A stretch of 5,522 bases of DNA, taken from contig WUQV01000121.1 in the NCBI GenBank assembly GCA_009889585.1, positions 1 through 5,522 on the forward strand, given 5' to 3'. Under the pieces are notes generated by a model. The model saw only the letters and a list, made by a program, of their open reading frames with translations. It had not been told where the DNA came from and searched no databases. Below are positions 1 to 4,272 of the stretch, piece after piece. This DNA is from Candidatus Bathyarchaeota archaeon (lineage in GTDB: Archaea > Thermoproteota > Bathyarchaeia > Bathyarchaeales > WUQV01). Position 1 is the stretch's first letter. Each line of letters starts with the position of its first letter. The translations under genes were made by a program, and so were the position numbers.

Positions 1-138
1 CATCCTAGGGCATCTTGGCAGAGGACGGGCGTCATCTTCGTCCCGAGGGGCAACAATCCTAAGCTGGAAATTTTGAAGAGAATGGGCAAGGAGTTGATGG
101 AGTTGAGGAAGGAGGCAGGAGGACGAGTTCGCGCTTAA
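1..138 (+). CDS. srp19: Signal recognition particle protein SRP19, C-terminal part (cut by window edge)
   Basis: The frame is open from base 1 to TAA at 136-138, giving the last 45 residues of a protein whose start lies outside the window. Its beginning, HPRASWQRTGVIFVPRG, fits the conserved SRP19 segment in which a Pro-Arg-x-x-Trp stretch is followed by a basic beta strand (typically YPRSWWxxxGRVxV). A basic helix then follows (KLEILKRMGKELMELRKE), as in the C-terminal helix of archaeal SRP19. SRP19 binds the tips of helices 6 and 8 of SRP RNA in the cytoplasm and prepares it for SRP54, so it serves membrane targeting. Its stop codon directly abuts the stop codon of the opposing S8e gene. 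I recall srp19 and rps8e being neighbours in other archaea, which supports the call. Only the tail is visible, so the identification is good but not certain. Confidence 0.7.
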   Translation, partial: HPRASWQRTGVIFVPRGNNPKLEILKRMGKELMELRKEAGGRVRA

Positions 139-546
139 TTAGCGAGCGTGCTCCTTAGCGGCTCCCTTAGGAAGGAGAACGGCGTTTATCAATCCATCCT
201 GCCCCGGCCTTGAGGAAACTCGCGCCATCCCTAAGGGCGTCTCTATTAAGGCGCCTTTCGTTATAACACCTCTTCTATCGTAATCTACGTTCGACGGGTT
301 CTTAATAACGCGCAATATCTTGACTTTCTTCGTCTCCCCAGTCGTCGGATCGGAGACGCACGCGTACTCCTCGCTTAAAACTCTAACCTTTAAGGCCCCA
401 CCTCTCCTTCGTTCGACCTTTCGCTTCGGCTCTCCGACCGTCGTTTCCGTCGGAAAGGAGCCCTTTTCACAAGATTTCCTCTTACGATAAGGCCTCCTTC
501 TTCCACCGGTTCTCTTTCGCTTACGAAGGTCGTCGTGATACGGCAC
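139..546 (-). CDS. rps8e: 30S ribosomal protein S8e
   Basis: A 135-residue protein clearly of the S8e family, an archaeal/eukaryal small-subunit ribosomal protein. Family hallmarks are the N-terminal TGGRRRPYRKRK stretch (about residues 13-24), the ETTVGEPKRKVERRRGG block (about 34-50), the NPSNVDYDRRGVITKGA segment (about 83-99) and the C-terminal ETPLGMARVSSRPGQDGLIN block (about 102-121). The length is normal. The start is GTG at 546-544. A purine-rich AAAGGA lies about six bases upstream, and an in-frame TAG stands eight codons before the start, so there is little room for another. An ATG two bases upstream is out of frame. A TATA-like box lies about 27-30 bases before the start, so the messenger probably has a very short leader. 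The C-terminus carries a short extra tail (PKGAAKEHAR). Confidence 0.96.
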   Translation of the reverse strand: MPYHDDLRKRKRTGGRRRPYRKRKSCEKGSFPTETTVGEPKRKVERRRGGALKVRVLSEEYACVSDPTTGETKKVKILRVIKNPSNVDYDRRGVITKGALIETPLGMARVSSRPGQDGLINAVLLPKGAAKEHAR

Positions 547-570
547 GCATATTCCTTTAGCACTACGCCG

Positions 571-580
571 TATAAGGATT
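571..580 (-). promoter_or_regulatory. TATA-like box for rps8e
   Basis: The minus-strand sequence AATCCTTATA sits with its centre about 29 bases before the GTG of rps8e. Archaeal TATA boxes usually lie about 26 bases before the transcription start, which would put the start within a few bases of the GTG. This is a motif-and-spacing argument only. Confidence 0.4.
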
Positions 581-830
581 ATTGGATCGTAGCTTCATCG
601 AGCTAAAGCCGAGGGGGTCGTTAAGTTGAAACGAAAGTTGCCCAACAGTCGAGCGTATCACTTATCGGAAGATCGCGTAAAGAAGCTTATGGCTTGTGAA
701 GCGATAAACGACTTAACGACACGTATAGATCAATAGTTATAACATCTGCACGATTGTAAAAGAGGGCGCTAACGTGAATGTAAGGAAGATAAACGCCCTT
801 TTAAGGGGATTAGGATGTTAGGTTAGAGGT
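581..830. other. Gene-free stretch upstream of rps8e
   Basis: I see no convincing gene here. The stretch is more A/T-rich than its surroundings and has stops in all frames. It holds one possible long-loop hairpin, in which GGGCG at 764-768 can pair with CGCCC at 794-798, flanked by A and T runs. There is also a 15-codon GTG frame on the plus strand (774-821) that I do not accept as a gene. A TATA-like AGTTATAA lies near 735-742. No tRNA or box C/D motif pair was recognised. Confidence 0.4.
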
Positions 831-898
831 CTCGCTTAACCGTTTCTTTCGTATCAGCTAAGCGGTTGACGTTAAGCGATTTTTGCTTAACGGAGGGC
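831..898. repeat. Inverted-repeat cluster with competing stems
   Basis: A perfect 8-base stem, CGTTAAGC (870-877) with GCTTAACG (885-892), encloses the loop GATTTTT. The same arm can pair instead with CGCTTAAC at 833-840, and CGCTTA (833-838) can also pair with TAAGCG (859-864). These stems are mutually exclusive. The right edge runs into GGAGGG (892-897), and GAGGGC (893-898) can in turn pair with GCCCTC about nine bases downstream. As RNA this could switch or terminate. As DNA it could be an operator or the relic of a mobile element end. The pairing is directly visible; any function is inference. Confidence 0.4.
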
Positions 899-1102
899 TA
901 CCTCTATGCCCTCTTGCCCTAGGCTCATCCCCTAGGCATCCTCCCGTATGTTGAACCTCTTCATCCCTATCGGAGGTAGCACAGGAGTGGGGGGTGACCC
1001 GCTGATCATAGCTCCCATAAGCCCTTAGGCCAGCTCAATCCTTCCATCGGAAGAGCTAGCCTTCATCAGCCCTTGGAAGCCATGACCGTAGGTAATCGGA
1101 TA
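887..1102 (-). pseudogene. Minus-strand coding-like frame with in-frame stops, or a non-coding RNA gene
   Basis: One frame reads on the minus strand through coding-like segments separated by stops: a segment ending SSSDGRIELA then TAA (1027-1025); a segment starting MGAMISGSPPTPVLPPIG and ending KRFNIREDA then TAG (934-932); and GMSLGQEGIEVALR then TAA (889-887). Three such pieces staying in one frame suggest a gene broken by nonsense mutations. I do not recognise the family. The same DNA lies just downstream of the TATA box at 1109-1117, which would place a transcript start near 1088, and it contains a clean hairpin at 1028-1061. An RNA gene is therefore the alternative. No RNase P signature and no SRP helix 8 signature was found on either strand. 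Confidence 0.3.
1028..1061 (-). other. Stable RNA-type hairpin
   Basis: On the minus strand GGCUAGCUC (1061-1053) pairs with GAGCUGGCC (1036-1028) over nine positions, with a single U-G wobble. Inside it UUCC pairs with GGAA across the loop GAU, leaving GGAUU as a one-sided bulge. On the plus strand the wobble becomes a C-A mismatch, so the fold favours a minus-strand RNA. It lies in the stretch that a minus-strand promoter at 1109-1117 would transcribe. Confidence 0.4.
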
Positions 1103-1108
1103 CAAAAA

Positions 1109-1117
1109 GTATATAAA
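1109..1117. promoter_or_regulatory. Strong TATA box, usable in both directions
   Basis: TTTATATAC on the minus strand, preceded by AAATC, is close to the classic archaeal TATA box with an A/purine-rich factor B element. It is nearly palindromic, so the plus strand also reads as a TATA box (GTATATAAA). It is the strongest promoter-like motif in the window, yet no intact gene lies within reach on either side: the next plus-strand gene begins nearly 380 bases away. The expected minus-strand start, near 1088, leads into the structured 887-1088 stretch. Confidence 0.45.
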
Positions 1118-1120
1118 GAT

Positions 1121-1472
1121 TTAGTTCCTCATCAGCTGTTCTCCAAGACTTTCAGCTATTCCTTTAGCTACCTCGCTCTTAAACAAGGAGGGCGCCGAGT
1201 AGGGCAACGACCCTGAGGCTGCCTACGGCACCTCCGAAGAGCACCTCCTCTATCAGCACCGTCGCCGCAAGCAGCTCGGTCCATGTAGATATCATAATCG
1301 CCGTCCGATAGCGGAGGTCATGAACACCTCGGGGTGCGAGTTCGCAGCCGCCGGGCCTATAAGTTACGGCCCAGCTCCCGCCGTCGGCGCTCCGAGGGAG
1401 CTTTAAATCCTGCACGGATGAACTTTTTAGCCGCTTGGCGAGGGCCGAGAACTTTAATAACTCACGAGCTCG
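1121..1472 (-). pseudogene. Probable multiply frameshifted gene remnant, minus strand
   Basis: Coding-like pieces follow one another in different frames. Piece 1 (1472-1357) is a basic helix containing LAKRLKKFIRAGFKAP, ending in TAG. Piece 2 (1363-1292) contains IGPAAANSHPEVFMTSAIG, ending in TGA. Piece 3, about 1310-1179 within a longer open frame, has a hydrophobic run (TELLAATVLIEEVLFGG, then VVALLGALLV) ending in TAA. Piece 4 (1222-1121) has FKSEVAKGIAESLGEQLMRN, ending in TAA. Pieces 3 and 4 join smoothly if one base is removed at the GTTTAAG near 1179-1183, giving a membrane segment with a polar tail. I do not recognise the family. Longer open frames here, such as 1415-1179, are best read as parts of this remnant. 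Chance open frames in GC-rich DNA are the alternative. Confidence 0.35.
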
Positions 1473-1490
1473 TTAGCGACGAAGGAGGTG
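1453..1490 (+). promoter_or_regulatory. TATA-like box and ribosome binding site of the PaREP1 gene
   Basis: TTTAATAA at 1453-1460 is a TATA-like box that would place transcription start near 1482. GGAGGTG at 1484-1490 is a strong Shine-Dalgarno sequence. It lies only three bases before the ATG at 1492 (counting from GGAGG) but six before the ATG at 1495, so it favours the second ATG. The leader would be only about a dozen bases long. Confidence 0.5.
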
Positions 1491-1494
1491 CATG

Positions 1495-1980
1495 ATGGCG
1501 TTCACTGTTGTTTTGCCCGAGAAGGCTTTAGAGGTCCTCATGAAGAGGTCAAAGTCTGAGGATAAGGCCGTGGAAGAGCTCATCAGCGAAGCCGTACTTC
1601 AGCACCTTAACATCGTGGACCCAGAAGCTAAGGTCGAGCTTCACCTCAAGCTATGCGAGAAGTACATGCGTGAAGCCGAGGACTTCCTAGCCAAGAAGGG
1701 CTACGTCCAAGCGTCAGAGAAGGCTTGGGGGGCCGCCTCGCAGGTCGTTAAGGCGGTGGCAGCTAAGGAGGGAAGGGAACTGCGAGGCCACCCAGCCCTC
1801 TGGGAGTACGTGAGCAAGCTGGCTAAAGAGCTCGACGACTTAGAGCTCAGGCATCTATGGAGAACCGCTAACGCCCTCCACCAGAACTTCTACGAAAACT
1901 GGATGCCGCCGGAAGAAGTCGAGCTATCGGTGAAGGATGTCAAGAGCCTTCTCGAGAAGCTGAGAGGGGCCATCGTCTGA
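1495..1980 (+). CDS. PaREP1 family protein (HEPN-like helical protein)
   Basis: A 161-residue protein, or 162 from the ATG at 1492. The N-terminal 40 residues (VVLPEKALEVLMKRSKSED and on) form a strand plus helices, as is common at the start of this family and somewhat like ribbon-helix-helix antitoxins. The core, about residues 45-138, carries the family blocks: a helix with LKLCEKYMREAEDFLAKKGY, then VQASEKAWGAASQVVKAVAA, and LHQNFYENW. PaREP1 proteins occur in many copies in crenarchaeal-type genomes. From memory they group with the HEPN/KNTase C-terminal superfamily, many of whose members are RNases or nucleotidyltransferase partners. An Arg and a His six residues apart (RTANALH, about residues 123-129) resemble the HEPN R-x(4-6)-H motif, which makes RNase activity possible but unproven. 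No nucleotidyltransferase gene is adjacent. It has its own promoter and appears to stand alone. Confidence 0.85.
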   Translation: MAFTVVLPEKALEVLMKRSKSEDKAVEELISEAVLQHLNIVDPEAKVELHLKLCEKYMREAEDFLAKKGYVQASEKAWGAASQVVKAVAAKEGRELRGHPALWEYVSKLAKELDDLELRHLWRTANALHQNFYENWMPPEEVELSVKDVKSLLEKLRGAIV

Positions 1981-2032
1981 ACATAAGAGCTTCATAAGAG
2001 TTGACCTCATATAGCGTCAAGAGATAGGCACT

Positions 2033-2095
2033 ATGGTTAAGACGCGTAGCAGGTTCATCGAGCAGCTATCCTTTAGCTCTTTCGACAGGCTTTAA
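2033..2095 (+). other. Possible 20-codon leader ORF before the nuclease gene
   Basis: ATG at 2033 opens a frame of 20 codons (starts MVKTRSRFIEQ, ends FSSFDRL) that stops with TAA at 2093-2095, one base before the GGAGG of the next gene. The position would suit a translationally coupled leader peptide. There is no good ribosome binding site before it, and the frame is short enough to arise by chance. The rest of the 1981-2108 gap shows a TATA-like CATATAG near 2009-2015 and nothing else I can support. Confidence 0.15.
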
Positions 2096-2096
2096 C

Positions 2097-2101
2097 GGAG
2101 G
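2097..2101 (+). promoter_or_regulatory. Shine-Dalgarno site that fixes a TTG start
   Basis: GGAGG lies seven bases before the TTG at 2109-2111. There is no ATG or GTG near this spacing in the frame, so the site decides the unusual TTG start of the nuclease gene. Confidence 0.7.
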
Positions 2102-2108
2102 CTTAACG

Positions 2109-3074
2109 TTGGAGGTCAAAATCCGATTCGTTGAACGCGGCCTCATCGTGAGAGCAGCCGACAAGGATTATGCGATAGATGGGGTGGAGGGCTATAGGTG
2201 CGACGCTCACGTAATAACGCATGCGCACTCGGATCATTTACCTCGTTCGTTATGCGGCGCTCCGATTTCAAGCCAGGAGACGGCGGATTTAGCAGCGTTA
2301 AGAGGCCTTAAGTACGAGCCGAAGGGAACGTGTGAAGTTGAGCTATTGGACTCAGGGCACATACTTGGCTCTCGCGCCGTTTTGATAAACGGTGAGGTAC
2401 TTTACACAGGAGACTTCTCGCTGAGGGATCGCGCGTTCTTGAAAGCATTCAGGCCTCCACGAGCTAAGCTGTTGATTATGGAGGCGACGTACGGGAGGAA
2501 GGAGTACGTGTTCGAGAGCTTTCGGTCGCTTTACGCTCGAATACTTAACGACGTTGCTAAGGCGCTTTCAGCTGGAAAAGCCGTCGTAGCAATCGGCTAC
2601 CCTTTGGGAAAGGCTCAACTTTTAGAGCATTTGCTTAAGGAATTCGGCGTCGTCGTACACAAAGGCCTTGAAGGATATCGGGAGGTATACAAGCGAGCTG
2701 GCGTTAAGTTGGCGAATGGAGCTAAGGTGATAAAGGGGCTTAATGAGGTTGAGAGCGGCGAATTAGCGATAATACCATCGTACGTTAAAAACGAAAGCTT
2801 GTTGGCAGCTAAAAGAGCTGGTTGCTGGATCGCTGAGTTCACGGGCTGGGCCTCGGCTCCATGGTATAAAGCCAACACGATCGCTGACGCCGCTTATCCG
2901 CTTAGCGATCACGCGGACTTCAACGAGCTCATAGAGCTAGTGAGGCGCGTCGAGCCCAAGAAGGTATTCGTAGTTCACGGTTTCGCCGAGGATTTCGCTA
3001 AGACATTAAGGGGAGAGGGTTATGACGCAGTAGCGCTTAAGGGAGGTCAAGATATCCTCGCCAACGTGATATAG
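2109..3074 (+). CDS. Metallo-beta-lactamase-fold nuclease (DNA-ligase-associated exonuclease / COG1236 type)
   Basis: A 321-residue protein with the zinc motifs of the MBL fold in order: motif 2 HAHSDH (residues 38-43), motif 3 histidine in DSGHILGS (81-88), motif 4 GDF (101-103), then EATYG (125-129), the SDHADF histidine (H268) and the late VVHG histidine (H290), which matches beta-CASP motif C. The middle block GYPLGKAQ (163-170) and the order FTGWA then SDHAD match the short beta-CASP-like proteins called DNA-ligase-associated exonuclease in bacteria and 'mRNA 3-end processing factor' (COG1236) in archaea. The length of about 320 is right for that group. It lacks the long cap and KH domains of archaeal CPSF. 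The substrate (DNA or RNA) cannot be told from sequence. No DNA ligase gene is adjacent. The start is TTG, set by a GGAGG seven bases upstream. All metal ligands are present, so it should be active. Confidence 0.88.
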   Translation: MEVKIRFVERGLIVRAADKDYAIDGVEGYRCDAHVITHAHSDHLPRSLCGAPISSQETADLAALRGLKYEPKGTCEVELLDSGHILGSRAVLINGEVLYTGDFSLRDRAFLKAFRPPRAKLLIMEATYGRKEYVFESFRSLYARILNDVAKALSAGKAVVAIGYPLGKAQLLEHLLKEFGVVVHKGLEGYREVYKRAGVKLANGAKVIKGLNEVESGELAIIPSYVKNESLLAAKRAGCWIAEFTGWASAPWYKANTIADAAYPLSDHADFNELIELVRRVEPKKVFVVHGFAEDFAKTLRGEGYDAVALKGGQDILANVI

Positions 3075-3224
3075 GCTGCCGTTAAAGGTTCCTATCCCTC
3101 ACACTCTAGGCTCGAGCTCAAGGCGCCTCTGATCGTAACGAACTCCCAGCCGAAGCCCAAAGCTCAATAAGCTGAGGTGGCAACGAGGGCTCCGAATCAG
3201 AACGGACGTCGTTAAGATAAGGGC

Positions 3225-3540
3225 CTAATCGCGTCTCCTCACCTTCGGCTTCAGTGACAAGAGCCTCCTCCTGAGCCTTTCCGTCGATTCTATGTCGGTC
3301 GCTTTAGCTGCTAACGTAGCCGATAGAGCGGTTGCACCAAGGCTGATCAGGAGCTTGGAGCATAGGCTGGCATCGCGCTAGTGAGGCCGAGCGTTAGGAC
3401 GAAGACGAAGCCCGTGAACGGGTTGCTTAAAGGTCCTCGGAAGGCCGGCGTCCAAGGCGCGCGTTAACGGCAATAGTCGCCGTCAAGCCTTTAGGGCTCC
3501 GATCGAGAGAACGGCTGAATGCTTGAAGAGGAGCTCGAAC
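3225..3540 (-). pseudogene. Probable remnant of a multi-pass membrane protein, minus strand
   Basis: Reading leftwards on the minus strand, coding-like pieces appear in successive frames: FELLFKHSAVLSIGALKA (3539-3486, then TGA); KGLTATIAVNA and on (frame ending at 3427); a hydrophobic piece NPFTGFVFVLTLGLTSAMP (within 3463-3347); then LLISLGATALSATLAAKA and an arginine-rich tail RLRRRLLSLKPKVRRRD, ending in TAG (3227-3225). Hydrophobic helices followed by a basic tail fit the end of a transporter-like membrane protein broken by at least two or three frameshifts. The family is not recognised. The plus strand is also partly open here (a 49-codon frame with no good start ends at 3381), so chance openness cannot be excluded. 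The rest of the 3075-3619 gap, mainly 3075-3224, shows nothing else I can support. Confidence 0.35.
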
Positions 3541-3583
3541 TAGCTCCCTCCACCTGAAAGGATCAGAATTTCGCTGAGAAAGA

Positions 3584-3598
3584 AAGAAAAAGTTATGA
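3584..3598 (+). promoter_or_regulatory. TATA-like element of the coiled-coil gene
   Basis: A purine-rich run (AGAAAGAAAAA) leading into AGTTATGA lies about 25-30 bases before the ATG at 3620. This is the spacing expected for a leaderless archaeal message. No ribosome binding site better than AAAGAAG precedes the start, which agrees with a leaderless transcript. Confidence 0.3.
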
Positions 3599-3619
3599 GG
3601 CCCTCGTCCTATAAAGAAG

Positions 3620-3922
3620 ATGATGGACCCCTTAATCCTTTCGATCATCAGCGTCATCCTCGCATTATGCGTCCTCGTTGAGAATACCATAGGCTTGTTG
3701 AAGATAGTCCAAGGGATTAAGTCCGTTCAAGAGAGCGCAAAAACCATTCAAGAAGGGATTAAATTAATTCAAGAGGGGGCTAAAACCATTCAAGAAGGGA
3801 TTAAATTCATTCAAGAAGGACAGATAGCCTTACAAAAGTCCATAGCTGAAGATCATAGGGTGATGATGGAGGCCCTTGAAAGGATCTCCATCAGGTTACA
3901 AGAGGGCAGACAAAGCTCATAG
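3620..3922 (+). CDS. Small membrane-anchored protein with a heptad-repeat coiled coil
   Basis: A 100-residue protein, unrecognised as a family. Residues 4-27 form one hydrophobic helix (LILSIISVILALCVLVE and on) that is likely a membrane anchor. From about residue 36 it is an almost perfect heptad repeat: VQESAKT, IQEGIKL, IQEGAKT, IQEGIKF, IQEGQIA, LQKSIAE, with Ile/Val/Leu at one core position and Ile/Ala at the other. This predicts a rod-like coiled coil, probably a homo-oligomer, projecting from the membrane. The tail (MMEALERISIRLQEG) continues as an amphipathic helix. The repeat part uses A/T-rich codons (AAA, ATT, CAA) unlike its neighbours and contains a 42-base duplication, so it has probably grown recently. 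The ATG at 3620 or the next one at 3623 may be used. It stands alone between gene-poor stretches. Role unknown; structural or scaffold-like at most. Confidence 0.7.
   Translation: MMDPLILSIISVILALCVLVENTIGLLKIVQGIKSVQESAKTIQEGIKLIQEGAKTIQEGIKFIQEGQIALQKSIAEDHRVMMEALERISIRLQEGRQSS
3740..3823 (+). repeat. 42-base tandem repeat, two copies, inside the coiled-coil gene
   Basis: Two adjacent 42-base units (3740-3781 and 3782-3823) encode KTIQEGIKLIQEGA and KTIQEGIKFIQEGQ. The first 26 bases of the units are identical, and most of the remainder also matches. Identity at silent positions points to a recent duplication, not to protein-level selection alone. Each unit is exactly two heptads, so a change in copy number keeps both the reading frame and the coiled-coil phase. 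Confidence 0.85.
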
Positions 3923-4222
3923 CTGCTTAACGTCGCCCCTTGGCTACATCTTGAGCGACGAAGTCAACATCAAAGCTCTAGGAGGTGATAGGCCCAGCCG
4001 ACTTCGTAAAGGAATCCCCTCCTTAGGATAGGAGGTCGAAGCCGGATCCTAAGAGGGCCGTTTAAAGGCGATGGCGGCTTCTTATCGTTTTATCGGCTTA
4101 TAGAGTTAAGGTCCTCACCCCTTTGGTGCCCTCATGAGCTCTAACGAGGACGCCATCTCCTTCACTAACCTCAGGACCCCAGCGGCGTTAGCCTTTTCGA
4201 AAACAGCCTTAAGAAGATAGAG
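3923..4222. other. Gene-free stretch with a hairpin and short coding-like fragments
   Basis: I see no intact gene. On the plus strand a piece reading GYILSDEVNIKALGGD (about 3942-3989) and, one frame over, EVIGPADFVKESPP (ending with TAG near 4025) resemble a protein broken by a frameshift. The first faintly recalls the ELNVK-type motif near the end of isoleucyl-tRNA synthetases, but this is too weak to name. On the minus strand a frame open from 4246 to TGA at 4117-4115 encodes a helical stretch (LLKAVFEKANAAG, then VLRLVKEMASSLELM) with no good start. A 28-codon plus-strand ATG frame at 4134-4220 covers the same bases. A strong hairpin lies at 4017-4057. Confidence 0.3.
4017..4057 (+). other. 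Long hairpin
   Basis: CTTAGGAT (4022-4029) pairs perfectly with ATCCTAAG (4046-4053). After one unpaired C, the stem continues with CCCT (4017-4020) against AGGG (4054-4057), for twelve pairs in all. In the 16-base loop, GGT and GCC may close a CGAA loop. It lies about 95 bases past the coiled-coil gene and about 215 bases before the toxin operon. It could be a processing site, part of a small RNA, or a remnant of a mobile-element end. It has no T-run and so does not look like a usual archaeal terminator. Confidence 0.4.
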
Positions 4223-4270
4223 ATTAAAAGGTGAAAAGTTGCCTTCTTATAGGAGTTCCTGGGAGGAGGG
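4223..4270 (+). promoter_or_regulatory. Promoter and ribosome binding site of the toxin operon
   Basis: ATTAAAAG at 4223-4230, after a purine-rich run, is a TATA-like box predicting transcription start near 4252. GGGAGGAGGG at 4261-4270 is a very strong Shine-Dalgarno region, with GGAGG six bases before the ATG at 4273. A second TATA-like TCTTATAG (about 4245-4252) would give a leaderless start instead. The strong ribosome binding site argues for the first. Confidence 0.45.
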
Positions 4271-4272
4271 CG

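Noticed and set aside
774..821. 15-codon GTG frame on the plus strand
   Set aside because: Too short, no clear ribosome binding site, no recognisable product.
945..960. T-loop-like GGTTCAA on the minus strand, as part of a tRNA
   Set aside because: No acceptor, D-arm or anticodon stem can be built around it.
880..1090. RNase P RNA or SRP RNA gene
   Set aside because: Neither the GAGGAAAGUC-type RNase P core nor the SRP helix 8 GGAAG/AGCA signature was found on either strand.
2615..2878. 87-codon minus-strand open frame
   Set aside because: It lies wholly inside the clearly real nuclease gene on the other strand and has no recognisable features.
3427..3690. 87-codon minus-strand open frame
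   Set aside because: Its first part is antisense to the coiled-coil gene. Only its last third fits the membrane-protein remnant, so it is not an intact gene.
3740..3823. CRISPR-like repeat
   Set aside because: The units are directly adjacent with no spacers, stay in frame and encode heptads; this is a coding tandem repeat.
4231..4272. GTG start at 4231 for the first operon gene
   Set aside because: No ribosome binding site there and it overlaps the promoter box; the ATG at 4273 has GGAGG at ideal spacing.
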